Below, in pieces: positions 44,884-57,059 of a stretch of 64,000 bases of DNA. Where the stretch lies: NCBI GenBank assembly GCA_000727475.1, contig KL647289.1:1614036-1678035 (forward strand), written 5' to 3'. The notes below the pieces were generated by a model. That model did not search any database. It was given only the letters and a program-made list of their open reading frames with translations, and was not told the origin of the DNA. A program made the translations under genes and the position numbers. The DNA is from Sarcocystis neurona. Taxonomy: Eukaryota > Apicomplexa > Conoidasida > Eucoccidiorida > Sarcocystidae. How positions within the stretch are numbered: position 1 is the first letter of the stretch; every line of letters begins with the position of its first letter.

Positions 44884-46876
44884 ATGCTCAGATTTCCCGT
44901 CCGCAGCGTTTCCGCGGCTGCGGCAACCATTGTTACGTTCTCCATATATTCTGCTACCTTCTTCGTGAAGTTGCGACAGGGGTTGTGTGCCTCCTCTTAC
45001 CCACTTAAATGCCTGAAACCACAACATACTCCGTACCGCGGGTTCGCCGATCCTGCTGGCTTCAGGGTAGCTCAAAGCACACCAACACAGGCAGCTAACG
45101 TAGTACCTGCAGGAGCCCTACTGCTAGGGGAGTAACGGAACGCGCTACATACCGGTATCCGCTCACCAGGATCACCCGCAACAACAGCCGCCGATACGAG
45201 AGGGGGGGATCCTCCACGTCAAGCCAGGGCCTCACGTCGATTTATCCGTGCAGCGGATGCAGAACGGGCCCGTATCACGAGTTCTGGTTGAAGAGACGTA
45301 CCTGCTATGTGGATATGCAGCAGCTGACTCGCCTCTATCCAGATCTCCACCCACGTACGGCCACGTACAAGGACGCCGTGGAAATTCCGGCTACCGGAGG
45401 CGCCAAACGAAAAGCTCTTCTCACTGAGGGTCACCGTGGCGTTTTACGGTAGAGACGAGCGTCCTGCAAGGAAATCGCTTCCACGCAGTGACCTAACAAC
45501 GGAAAAGAAGAAATCCACCGGCCACTAAAACATCGCTGCGGAGTCTGCCCTAAAAACACCTAAACAAGCTGCTGCACAATTGATTTCATCCCACACCTCG
45601 ACACCAACGCAATGTCCTACGGTTGTGAACGTGTCCCTCCACCTTCGGCAGTACCCGCTGTAATTCAGTGCGCCCGAGCCAGCGGTTCCATTGGCGAAGC
45701 CTCCGCAGTTAGCTGCGCGCGAACGTGAAGCATCGGGTCTGTGGTCACGGGCGGCGGCATCACGTGTTGCATTCGCGCAAGCAGACTCCGCACCCAACAC
45801 CACGACCACGCAAAACACGGGGCACTTCGGAGCTAGTGCGGTGAGACTCGTGGAGCACTCTCCACATCATCAACAGTACAAACAGCCGTCTAAAAATTCA
45901 AGTAGGTGGGTGAAAGATTTGGCGATTGATAGGAGCAGTGCACACGCGCTTACCACTATTCACGAAGTTTCACGGCACAGTGGTTTTTCACTTTCCACTC
46001 GGATGATGCTTGCAGCGGTGGTTCGACTCACCGAGCACCGACGTGTAACAAGCCAGGCCCTCCGCAGCCGCCTACGGGTGCGGCTCGAGGCGACGCGAGC
46101 AGCGGGGGGCCGCAGCACTGCGCCCCGACAAGGTGCAGCCACGTTGGCTCGCTGTTTCTTTCATCTTTCGTCAGCGCCGTCTGCAAACCTTCAGAGGTAG
46201 TGTGCGTGTAAGATGTCGATGAAACGTGACTCCGAGCTGCTGAAGAGCAGTGCAGGAAGGAGCCTGTACGGGTCCCGCCGTAGAAGCACGCGAAACATGA
46301 ACAGCTAGTCGAACCACCCCTGGGTACACGTAGCACAACCACGCGCGCGTGGCAGTCACTGGTATGCCTCCTATTTTCCTCTGCCGTTGATGGTACAACA
46401 GAGCGGAGTGAAAGGGTAAATACACCAGCATCCTCATCCTGGTATATAGACCAGCATCCTCGTCCTTAAATGAACATTCCACTCCCGTCACCCACCAGGC
46501 AGTTTCACATGGTGCACGGGCAACTGCGTTGGTGAACCAACGGCAGTCGGCGGCGAATCGCAGACCTGATGCTTGTCTCACCTTACCAAGAGAGAATTTT
46601 GCCCTGCCGGTGCGATCCGAGTGGCAGTATTTTTGCAGTCGCTAAACTAGCGGCCCCACGCAGCGTCAAGGATTACTTTCAGCAGCTGTAGCCGTTGGAG
46701 CGATGCCCAAACTGCAACTGACCGACGTAGTCCGTATGCGGACAGCACAGTACACGAGGGTAGGCTGGCACGGCCGGAAGAGGCAGTTAGTGGGGAAGCG
46801 ACCCCGTGTCGCCGACAGCACGATTGGGACGACGGCCGTTGTGTCGCCTCAGAAGAAGCACCGGAGCGTCTTCTAG
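44884..46876 (+). CDS. Candidate organelle-targeted protein, exon structure incomplete
   Basis: Three parts are supported separately. Part 1 (44884-45066) starts MLRFPVRSVSAAAATIV, Arg/Ser/Ala-rich without acids and typical of a mitochondrial presequence, and ends AGG|gtagct in phase 0. Part 2 (45669-46196) is a 176-codon exon flanked by AATTCAG| and CAGAG|gtagtg. It reads SRWVKDLAIDRSSAHALTTI, then MMLAAVVRLTEHRR and GAATLARCFFHLSSAP, an alpha-helical pattern reminiscent of apicomplexan organellar RNA-binding helical-repeat (HPR/RAP-type) proteins. Part 3 (about 46655-46876) ends basic (KRPRVADSTIGTTAVVSPQ) with TAG at 46874. The stretch 45180-45460 has several competing open frames, so the middle exon is not fixed, and part 3 has an equally open minus-strand frame. 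The family suggestion is weak inference. Confidence 0.35.
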
Positions 46877-47638
46877 TGTAGAGGGATCTCAACATATCAT
46901 CATGTTGGCGCACTTCATCGGCAGCGACTTGGGAGTACGCCGGAGCTGTAGAGTCAGCACAGGCAACTCCGGACACGAGTATGACTGAGCGTACAACGAC
47001 TGCTTTTGTCTGTAGCAAGGGATGCGCTGCTGGTGCACCTGGGCCTCCTGCTGGTGCTGGATACACTTCAGGCGGTCGCGCTAATGGTTCGTGCTCTCAC
47101 GTACTATCTTGTGGTGCTGCATCATTTCTCTGAATGATTTTGCGGTGTTCCTGCAGTCCCTGCAGCGCCACTGTCAATTGCCTCCGCTCCTGCGCCTGGT
47201 CGTGCAGTGTTAAGTGCTGGTGAGGAAGACGTCTCGTGTGCATCACCTCTGTGTGCCGTTGCATGTCGATCCGGCTGCTTGAAGCTGCCCTTGCTCATCC
47301 GAGCTCGGTGTACTGCTGCATTGTGCTACTAGGCTGCTTTTGCCGCTACGAGTACCTGTTGGGCGGCATGGGGGACATGTGTTTCACTGCTGTGACTGTT
47401 GTTGCGAAAGGTGCTTCAGAGGAGTGAACGCTACTCCCTGCTGCTCGTTTTATCAGCTCCCGCGTGTCATCGCTTCCGCAGTTGCTTCTGCCTCTGGGGT
47501 GACGTGTGGGGGCGACGTTGAGTGCTGGTCCCGCTGCTGTCTCGTATCCGGGCCAGCTGCCTTCGCGGCGAGGGGCACTGCGTGCAATTCGACTAATGGA
47601 TGCTGCCACTGCGGGAGGATAGTCATTACGGGTACTAC

Positions 47639-47779
47639 CTCCGCGCCGTCTGTGTGCAGGCGTTTTCCTTCCTCGAAAGAAGCTCGGACGCACCAGTACA
47701 GGGTGTGCAGCTTCACAACAATGACTTCTGGAAGACGTCTTCTCAACTCATAAAGACACAGAGGGATGTACCTAGTCTC
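47639..47779 (-). CDS. Coding-like exon of an unidentified minus-strand gene
   Basis: A 47-codon phase-0 exon is bounded on the minus strand by GCACAG| and GCGGAG|gtagta. It reads TRYIPLCLYELRRRLPEVIV then LHTLYWCVRASFEEGKRLH. Codon content and residue mix look real and differ from the CTG-repeat shadows nearby. It may belong with the exon at 48834-49042 on the same strand. No family is recognised. Confidence 0.4.
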
Positions 47780-48833
47780 CTGTGCTTCTCTCTGTTCGTG
47801 CTTGGCAACGCGCTGGCGCGATCTGATATTTGTTTTGTGCATGTGTTCTCCTGTGTCCATATAGTACCTCACAGATCACACACACGCACACACATACAGC
47901 CGCCTACCGCAACAGTTTGCGCTTGGCTGCTCCACCGTAGCCCCCTACTGTTGCCTGCCTTTTGCTGGTGCGGCATGCTCTACTAGTGCACGTTTTACAG
48001 TGTATAATGGCTTTCCTCCAATGCTCGCTGGTGTTGCTGCTGTGGTCCCACGTGGCCTGCCGTACCTCCGTCCTTCGTAGCTCTGTTTGTTAATACGTCC
48101 AACTGCATGTGCGACCCATTCCTCAATGCTGTTGTATTACCTCGTATCCCTACATGCTAGTGCACTAGCCCTCCCCGCTAGTGCTGTCTGATTCGCCGCT
48201 GCTGGTGCCCTTGGTTCGTCGGACTGCTTTCATCGTTCAGATCTTGCTGCAGTTGCAGGTCACGCGGCTGTTACGTGTCCGCATATTACTGCAGCTGTTC
48301 CTGCAGTCACTACTGGGCTTCACGTACTTGCTACAGCACCAGGAAAAGGTGCTCCAGCTCGTGCGCCTGCTGTGTGGGTCGCGTGGCAGCAGCTTGTGCT
48401 TAAACTACAGTTCCTGCTCCTGCAGCTCGTGCTCGTGTGGCTCGTGCTCCTACAGCGCACCCTGCAGCAACTACACCTGCTGCTAATTATGTTACTGCTC
48501 TTAGTGCACCAGCAGCCTCTGCGCCTTGTGGACTTTCGTCTCCTGTGCGTTCATAGAAGCGGACCGCGGCAATGCAACGCAACGTCACGCGGTTTACACA
48601 AATCGCGCATCTTCGTAACACGTCGCTCCTTCTCAGTTCTCTACGCAGCTGCAAGCACACGCTGCATCAGGTGCCCCTCCAGCTGCTGCTACTGCTGCTG
48701 GTGTTCTGCTGCGACGTGCGCCTGCTGTTCTTGTTGGCTGCTGCCGCCCGGTATGCGTGCGGAGAGATCTCCTCCGCCCGTGGCTGTTGACAGTGGTGGT
48801 GGGGGGAGTAGCAGCAAATTTCCTTCATGTCCA

Positions 48834-49042
48834 TTTCCACAGACTACACAGGTGAGACTAAGGCTGCGTTCTCTGACATGAAGCATCACTTCCGTATTCA
48901 GAAGTACTGCAGCCAAGTACGTCTTCCTTTCACTCGGGCAGACGCTACCGTCCGCCGTGAGGTGCAGCGTAGCAGGACGTGAGGAGGAGTACAATTCAAA
49001 GTGAAAATTTGTCACAGTTTTATATTGGGCCCGCCATTTCAT
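48834..49042 (-). CDS. Possible first exon of an unidentified minus-strand gene
   Basis: From an ATG at 49042 the minus strand reads MKWRAQYKTVTNFHFELYSS, then LHLTADGSVCPSERKTYLAA, VLLNTEVMLHVRERSLSL and TCVVCGNGHEG, before running into Pro/Gln repeat sequence to the left. Alternating hydrophobic residues suggest beta structure, and two Cys pairs are visible. The 3' boundary is uncertain; CACCT|gtgtag is a possible donor. It may join the 47639-47779 exon, but no phase-consistent path was found. Confidence 0.35.
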
Positions 49043-49066
49043 TCCCTGATTACTCGCTGTCCACAA

Positions 49067-51490
49067 GTGTACCCCTCAGAACCTCGTGTATTAGCCGCAG
49101 CAAGCTACTGGTCGCTCGTGTGGGAGGACACCGCATATCTCTCCCACTGCGGTGTGCTACTGGTGCTCTTTCATTATTCCGCCATTTGCGTCTTCTTCGC
49201 ACTGGCTGGATGTTTCTTCTGCGTCGTCGTTCTCAGTTCCTTCCTGCATTTTTCACCACCTTTACTGACTCGGTGCTTTTTTGTCTAGTTAAAACCGTAC
49301 TGCACTTTTTGCCCCGTGTCTCCCGTGTACCTGCATTTTCGCGTTCGCTGGCTGGAGTTTCCATTCATCATGCACTGCGTGCTGTCCGTTTACTGCGTAG
49401 GAGCCTGTCTTATTTCGCTACCCACTGTAGTCTCTTCTTTAAGCGTGGAGTTCTTGAATTTGGAGGTATGCTTCTTCGGCGGCTTCCTAGTTTTCCTTTT
49501 GCATGACGCACTCTGCCTCAGCTGCTCTGCTTCCCCCTCAGCCTCAGCTGCTCTGCTTCCCCCTCAGCCTCGCCGTTCCTTTCGCACTTTCTCTACGGTA
49601 AAACACTGGTTTTTTCTGTCGAGGTCACCAAAGGGTGGCTGCCGCGTTGTTGGAAGTATGTAAGGGTCGTTGCGTGCGTTTCTTTTCATAAAGCGTTTCC
49701 GTCTCTATGCCTCTCGCACCCGCCGTAGCTGCGATTTTCTTCCCCTGCTGCGTGCTCTGTGATCTAATAACACATCATTTCCTGGCCGTTGGCCTCGTCC
49801 CCGTGCTCTTGTCTCCACTGCCGCTACTGCCCAGAGGGTACCGTGTGTTGCTGTCCACGGTCTGATGGACGTTAGGGCACGACATATCCAATTTTACTCT
49901 GTCCCTGTTGCCACTCCGTACCTGCGGAATTCTTACTCATACGTACAGGCTGCAAGGTGTCCTCTGTATCCTTCCCTCAACACGTGCACCCGCTTCTTAT
50001 GTGTGTGGACTGCGTAGCCGTCTGGAAGCTGGGGTTTAGTGCACAGGTATGCTCACTGCGCATGCTCTCCGGACTCAGTGCGCGTGCTGTTGCGGTTACG
50101 TTACATCTCTGCTGTTTCTTGTGCCCTGTGGGCGTTCTTTCCTTTGAAACCGTAGGTCGCTCTTTCTCCATTTGCACAGTACGCTTTCTTTCTCTGTTGC
50201 TCCGTCCGCAGTACACTTTTCTGCCCGTGTTGTGCGTTCGCGTCAGACGTCGGGTTGTTTGTCTCGATGGACGTACCTGCTTAACGCTGCGGGAACAGGT
50301 TGTGCGATGTGTATGAGGAGCTACGCGGACACAGTTGTTTACATTGTCTGGCCTTCGTGCAGCAGCGCTCGCCCTGCTTGCACTCGTATCGACTGACGAC
50401 TATCTGCGAGAGGAGGGTGTCCCGGTATTTCAATTCTTATAATAAAAAGTCCGCCTTAACGATCGTAGGTGTACGCTGTTAGTAGCGACCAGCGGCGCAC
50501 ACCGTCCAACGTCTGTCTATACATGCGAACGCGTACATCTGCACATCCGTGATGCTTTGCAGAGCCCCTCTCCATCCCTTCTTTGCATTTCAGAAGGGTT
50601 TTTCGTACTTTCCGCTTCAACAGTCTCCAGTCGAATCTTCCAATTAGATGCTTGTTCCGCCTGTTCGTGATCCCGTCTTTCTGCATCTCTTGTCTTGTGC
50701 CGTGTCGACATTATCTCTCTCTCCATATATATATGTATATGTTTGCGAATAGTTAACCGGTAGACTCATACAGCACGCTCCTAGATTCTGCCTGAAGTCC
50801 GCGGATGTGTCCGTACAGGTAGCTGTTTATCCGTAATTCTGGTTTCCCCGAATCGATTCCTCGTCTAGAACTCCCCGTCCTGCTGTGCTCTCGTTCCGTC
50901 GTTTCCACCACCATGTCTTGTGCCCGTTCCGTTGTCGCATTCTGCTAACTTCCCTTCTTGTACACCAGAAAGAAGCGGAGCACTGAAGGGCCACAGTTTT
51001 TACTCCTCAACGCATACTTGTTTTTTGACAGAGGTGTGTTGATGCGCATCAAGCAGTCTATTAGCTGTTGCTGTAGCTGCGAGCTCCAGGTCGGCCGTGC
51101 CGCTGTCGAAGCGGACGCTGAGCCTGTCCCTGGCCGTCTGCGGCTCGCGCTGGACAAGCTGGGAATGTCCCGTTGCATGGCTGGGAGCACCTGAGTGTGT
51201 TGTCACGGTGGCTGCCGTTTCTGCTGGTTCTGGGTGTGCATTGTAAACTGCTGCTGCTGCGCCCAAGGCCTGGTGTCGGACTGCTTCTGCGCTGTTGTTG
51301 CGGTTGCGGGCGTGCGCGTTGCGGTTGCAGCGTCGCTGCAGCTGTCGCCGTTCCCCTCCTTCGGCTCAGAGGTGCTGCAGCTGTGGGTATCTTTTAGGAG
51401 CTGCAGCAATCTACGGACGGGCTGCTGGTGCTGCTGCGGCACTGCTTGGTGCTTTGGCTTTTTGTCGCCGCCGCTGCTGCCGTACACAAG
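49067..51490. other. Intergenic stretch, no gene supported
   Basis: T/C-rich DNA with long but unconvincing plus-strand frames (for example 48979-49506, rich in Leu, Phe, Ser and Arg as expected from pyrimidine-rich sequence). The only repeat noted is the 26-base duplication at 49515. The last 300 bases before 51491 become CTG-rich and form the upstream flank of the RING ligase gene. Confidence 0.4.
49515..49566. repeat. Exact 26-base tandem duplication
   Basis: The unit GCCTCAGCTGCTCTGCTTCC followed by CCCTCA occurs twice head to tail, at 49515-49540 and 49541-49566, without differences. It looks like a recent slippage or unequal-exchange event in non-coding DNA. Confidence 0.85.
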
Positions 51491-54400
51491 ATGGGAAACA
51501 GCAGCAGCAGTGCCGCTGCTGCAGGCGGTGGGCGGCGTGGCAGCGGGGCAAGCAACCGAGTCCCTGCCGAAACAGCTGCCGCTGCTTCTCCCCCCAGCAG
51601 CCGGAGCAGCGACTCTTCCACACGTGTTGCTCCTGGACCAGCACGAGAAAGTGAAGCAGCTGCGAATAGCGACTGTGGTGCCGCAGCAGACTCTCCAACT
51701 GCCGTAGCAGCAGCGTCCCCAGCCTTTGCAGGAGGGGCAGCGGCTCCAAGGGCAGCAGCAGGAGGAGAAACACCTGTTTCGTCAGCGGCGGACCCTGCTG
51801 GAGAAACACCAGCAGCAGCAGTGAACAGTACCGTCCACGGGCGGTGCTACGCATGCGAGCGGCACGGCACAGCGGTGGTGCAAGAGGACCATGAGCTGCG
51901 ATGTTCGCACTGTGAGGTAGCAGGCTTTTTCGAGCAGGTGCCTACAGGAGCAGGTGACGCAGCAGGCGGAGAAGGAGGAGGAGGGCGAGGAGTTGTGCAG
52001 CAGCCACTGGAGCACCTGCTGCAGCAGGTGGCAGCAAGTCTGGGCGGGCTGGCAGCAGCGCAGCTGCAGGAGGAAGCGGGACGTTCCAGAAGAAGAAGAG
52101 GTCTGCAGCCGCAGGTGCGTTTTGTTTCCGAAGAGGAAGTTATAGACGACGATGAGGCGAGTGTGGGCCGAATATTAAACGCCTTCTCCACCGCGCTGGG
52201 GGGGGGGGCATCCCGCGTGTCAGTGGAGCAGCAGCCGACCGAGAATCAGCAGCAGGCAGCCGACACAGAGACGACGGAAGTGGCCTTGCCCACCCGCCGG
52301 CGAATTTGTTCGCCGATGTTGGGACGCTCGTCTCGCAGGTCGCCGCAGCTATCGCGAACGAGCTTCAACATACGCCGGCGAACTTCGACGTCACCGCAGG
52401 GTTTGAAGCGGCAGGCGGAGCCCTGGACCAAATTATTGCCAGCATCATGCAAGCAGAGGGGAACCCGCGCTACGGTCCCCCACCGGCTGCCGCTGCAGTT
52501 GTCGCCTCCCTCAAAGACGAGCGTCTCAGTGAAGAAGAAGCCCGTAAGAAGCGCGAAGCATGCGAGACAGGCGTGCAGCTGTGCGTGGGGACGTACAAAC
52601 CACCAGCGACACATGCAAACCCAGTGCGGGTCACAGGGGGAGCGGGTTTTCCTTGGGATGTGCTCGTGCAACCCGCACACGTGTGTCTGTCTAGTTGCCT
52701 TTTCTACTTGTGTGTGTATATGTATTGTAGGTACTGCCAATGCGGGCCCATCTTTGCAGCTCTCTACTCTACTACGTGTGCGTACGTATGTGTACATGCA
52801 TGTCGTTTTGGTGATGCGTATACACACGTTGAGGGCCCCGCCCACGTACTTTTTGGCTTGTGCGTGCATGTGTTTACCCTGCGTCTGTGTATAAATATAT
52901 GTATGTATGTAGGTCTGCGCGTGCACGATGTACACACGTAGCGAATAGACGCTGCTGCGTTGCGACTGCGCATGCGGCTGCTGCTGCTGTAGCAATCTTA
53001 CGTGGACGAGGGAATTCGAAGAACTGTTGTGCATGAGTGTACTCTTGTGTAGGCGCCTGCAGGCATACACAGACATGTACGATACTCATTCGTGCACACC
53101 GACGTGCTGGCGTCCCACCTTCGTCTATGTTTAGAGAGCAGCTTCGAGTATCTTTTCTGCTGGCTGCTGCGCGGCTGTTCGGACGTATGTGTGTGTACGT
53201 GTAGACAACGCGCGACGTGTGTGAATGTAGTCGCCACGTGCCTGTCCCTGTTTCTGAAGTCCTGCGAAAGGACCCCACATACGTGTATATGCGTATGCGT
53301 ATGTATATAGTGTGTGTATATGTGCCTCGCGTATATGTACGTATACAGACGCCCGTGCATGGCGTACGTATGCGTGCTTGTATGTGGGTGTACATATGTG
53401 TGTCTCTCGTTTGTGTATACAGCTGTTTCTTGTGTCTTACTGTGTGTCTTTATCAGTCTGTCCAACCGCATGTGTGTGTCGGGGAAGCCTCTGTGGCTGC
53501 GGAGCTCGGGGTGCATGAGACGACCTTCCATGCAGACGTAAGGCCACACACGTGGTGCAGCGTCTCTGTGGTATGTCGACTTCTCGTATTTCTACATATT
53601 CATGTACGTGGAGAAATGTGTGTACCTGCTTGTGTGGGCCGCTGCTGCTGCTGCGGTTGAGTCTCCGCGGACAGTGCCGATCCAACTGCATGCGTTTCGC
53701 TGCTCATTCCCTCGCACATACGTATGTATATATATATGTAGCCGTATACGCACTTTTCCCATACGCATGCAGCTTGTCGACCTCTCTGTATTTGTATATG
53801 TGTTCGTCTCTCTGAGTGTACTGCTGTGGCTGCCGTCTCGCAGGCGCTGCAGGCCCATGCGCTATTTGCCAGGAAGACTACAAGCCCGAAGACGTCGTAC
53901 ATCGTCTGAACGTCGACGCAGAAGCAGCAGAGGAGTGTTCGCATATTTTCCATCGTCACTGCATTGTGCCTTGGCTGCAGGAGGTATGGACGCTCTGCTG
54001 CTGCCGCTGTTGTGGGGGGATGCGTTCCGTCGCCGTGCTGCTGCTGCGCGCGACTGTTGCCCTTGAGACCCAGCGGGCGTCTCTCCGGTTGCCTCACCTG
54101 TCGCGTAGTCTGCCGCTGTTGTAGGGGAAGGACAGGCAGCATCAGCAAGAACGAGGCCTGTTGTGGCGCGGCGGGCACGGCGACAGCAGCAGCAAGAAGA
54201 AGCAGAAGGGCTGCAGCATTACCGACAGAAGCGGGTGGGGTGGGGGGGGCTGATGGCACGCTGCAGCAGGACCATGATCTCCAACGTTTATGTGCACACA
54301 AAAGGTGTTCGCGGCCATCACGTGGCAGCGTCTCTTCGAACACTTGTGTCGGTGCGAAATTGTCTGGCGTGGTGGTTCCACAGAAGCTGTACCACACCCA

Positions 54401-56576
54401 CAAGTGCTTTCCGGTATTGACGAGATAGCACGTACGAATGTGTCCAAATCAGTGGTGTACCTCTGATAGACTCACACAGGCGGCAGGCGTTTCTTTTGTA
54501 TTGCTGGATCTGTGCGTTCGCCTATATACATGTGCGTGTGCATGTGTGCTCCTCTGTGTGTGTACGTCTCTCGTTGCTGGTCCTTCGCGTGTGCGTCGAG
54601 GTGTGCTTCTGTGGCCGGTACACACACCTACCTGAAGGAGCACGTGTAGACGAGATGGGTTACACAGATGTCGTATTCGGGGCAGTAGGCGTCGGCTTCG
54701 TTTAGCCACCCGATGGCAGGTTTGTAGCCACGCAGGTCAGCAGCTCGCTCCCCAGTGTTCTACTCGAAGGTCGATCCTAGTGACTTCTGTGGGACCTGCT
54801 GGGGTCACGCTATTGCACCGGTTTCCGTGGGTCGTGCGCAGATGAGTGTGTGGCGACTTATGCGCACCAACGTGGCGGTAGATGCGTGCGTCTCCGGATC
54901 TCTCTGTTATTCGTAGATGTGTGCGTCTCTGCGCACGCCGGTATGTGTGTGCGTGTGTGTGTACGCTTATTTGCACATGTAAGAGAGAGAGGGAGGAGCG
55001 GAGAGAGCGGTAGGTGAGTACCTGCAGATCTCTGCATTGTCGTGTATATCTTTGGTCGCGTGTGATGGGTGTGTATATGTACGAGCAGCACAACTCCTGC
55101 CCCGTTTGTCGGTACGAGTTACCTACGGATGATGCGGAGTACAACGAGCGCCGCGCGCGTCTGCGAGAGCGGGTGCGCAGCACTATCAATTCGGCGGTTG
55201 CAGCAGCGGCGTCTTCTCGCTCGACGCCGAGTCCCAGTGAGAGCAGCGGCAGTAGCAGTAGCAGTAGCCGTGGAAGGGCAGGAGGAGGTGGGGCTTCTTT
55301 CTCTGGTTCGTCGTCGCCTGGGTCTTCTTCTTCTTCGGGACGCATGTCGCAGAGTAGCACGTGGCAGCAGCAGCAGCAGGAGGCGCAGCAACAGCCCCGG
55401 CAGGAGGCTGCAGGAGGAGGCGGAAGTGCGGTAACCCATGCGTCCCGTAGGGCGGGTGCTGGCAGCGGCGGAGGTGCAGCAGCAGGCAGCGACGTTTCCT
55501 CTGCACGCGGTGTTCGCAGTCGCAGGAGCACGGATTCAGCAAGCGCTACTGCAGGTGCTACTTCTGCAGAGCCACGGCAGACCACGTATTCTTTCACCTT
55601 CCGCACTGCTGCGCCGCACGCGAGTAGTCCAGCAACAGATACTGCCGCATCGGAAGTGTCCAACAGGACCAGCAGCAGCAGACACAGGAGCCACGAGAGC
55701 TGCAACAGCAGCTCCAGCGGCAGCGGCAGCGGCCGCAACAGCAGCAGCCGTAACGACAGCAGCAGCAACACGGACGGCGGCGGCACACGCAACAGTTGGT
55801 GGAGGAGGAATTCTTCGTCCTGTTACTCTGGGAGCAGAGGAAGGGGGGGTTTCAGTTTTGTCGTGCGTTCTGCCTTTGGTGGAAATGATGACGGGCAGCA
55901 ACAAGACGGAGGAAGCAGGGGCAGCGCAGCAGCGGCAGCAGGAAGGGAGCGCGGCCCTTCGTCAGGCAGCGCCGCTGCTGCTTCAAGCTCCGTTTCTGAG
56001 CAGCCACAGCAGGGCAACGTCGGCCGCCGCGGCAGCACAAACAGCAGGCCGTCCGCCACCAGCCACCCCAGCAGCAACAATAGCAACAGCAGCAGCGGTG
56101 CCAGCCGCGCGGGAGGGACGTTTCATAATGGGGGGTACAGCGTCCAGTTTGGATCAAGCTCGATGCCAGGAGCGGGCGGGTTTTTCTCTGCAGGCCCTGC
56201 TGTTTTCAGTTTTCCCCCACATGTGCAAGTACACGTGGATACGAACCCGTTCGAGAGCGGCGGCGAGGTTGGGGCCCCTGCTGCGGCTGCTGCGATGCAG
56301 CATATGCTGCAGCACATGCAGCAGCACATGGCTGTGGGCTTTGCTGGGGGCGCAGTAAACGGCTTTGGAACCGCCACTACCAGCATGCCGCAAACCCAGC
56401 ACGCAGCGAACCACAACAGCAGCAGGGATAATCACAGTAGCGCCGGCAGGCAGAGGAGCAGCACCAGCAGCAGCAGTACGAGAGGAGGTCGCAGCTCCTC
56501 GTTCCACACGCCGACCAACTTCCAGGAACAGCACCACCACCATCGAGCAGACGAAGATGCGTGCAGGCAGCAGTAG
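51491..56576 (+). CDS. RING-H2 E3 ubiquitin ligase, RNF115/RNF126-like, with apparent frameshift
   Basis: Exons: 51491-52543, 53844-53983 and 55089-56576. The first in-frame ATG gives MGNSSSS, a strong N-myristoylation pattern. A four-cysteine zinc ribbon (C119-x2-C122, QEDHELRCSHC with C138/C141) matches the N-terminal ubiquitin-binding finger of RNF115/126. A conserved linker reads GGALDQIIASIM. The RING-H2 finger spans exons 2-3: CAIC (357/360), CSHIFHRHC (383-391), PWLQEHNSCPVC (402/405), with about 6 extra residues before the third Cys compared with RNF126. The C-terminal half is Ser/Gly/Gln/Asn-rich and ends in HHHH plus a short acidic tail. Within exon 1 the frame changes at an 11-G run (52198-52208). 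One more G makes the total 2,682 bases (893 residues) and restores all phases, so I read it as a sequencing error or polymorphism rather than a dead gene. Family role: E2 binding and substrate ubiquitination; substrate unknown. Confidence 0.85.
52198..52208 (+). other. 11-G homopolymer at the frameshift in the RING ligase
   Basis: The zinc-ribbon half of exon 1 and its RNF-like linker are in different frames on either side of this G run, with both frames open across it. No splice donor is present to explain the change. Twelve or nine Gs would restore one frame. Confidence 0.75.
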
Positions 56577-57059
56577 GGTGCACACACACGTGCAGACAGT
56601 GATGTGTTCTTGCCTCATGTGAGCTTGTATGTCTTCAATACAGTCATTTTCATGCTGGAGGATCGATGCGGTGTACACCCGCGTACACAGAAGTGTTTTA
56701 CACCTGCGTATGTAGTTATTTGTATGCGTGTAAGTGCCCCGCGATCCACTGGCACGTGACGGGGGGAGCGTGTCAACAGCTGTTCCCTTGCCGCCAGATA
56801 CGTGATTGAGTGTGTGTAAAAGTATGTAGAGCTACGCGTGTGCACCTTCGTACAGGTGTACACATACGCTGTCGTCGTCCAGTTGGGACGGACCACGTCT
56901 TCGGCTCCGGCAGCGGCTGTGCAGCAGAAACACGTTCAGGCGTGGGCACCCGTACGTATGAAAACATCTGCTGCATGCCCGTACACTTTTGCGCGTCCGT
57001 GGATGCACGTGTATGCGACGTGAAAACTTTCGCACTGGAATTTTACGAGCAACTTTGAG

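Noticed and set aside
48181..48486. Leu-rich plus ORF that looks like several membrane helices
   Set aside because: Leu, Cys and Ser in this frame follow directly from CTG/TGC repeats; there is no loop pattern or conserved motif.
52544..52945. Continuation of the RING ligase exon 1 past 52543
   Set aside because: The frame stays open, but the sequence turns into TG/TA-rich simple DNA. The donor C|gtaaga at 52543 joins in phase to the RING exon at 53844.
54737..55792. 351-codon minus ORF opposite the RING ligase last exon
   Set aside because: It is the antisense shadow of the Ser/Gly/Gln-coding exon 3 of the ligase, whose frame continues from the RING cysteines in exon 2.
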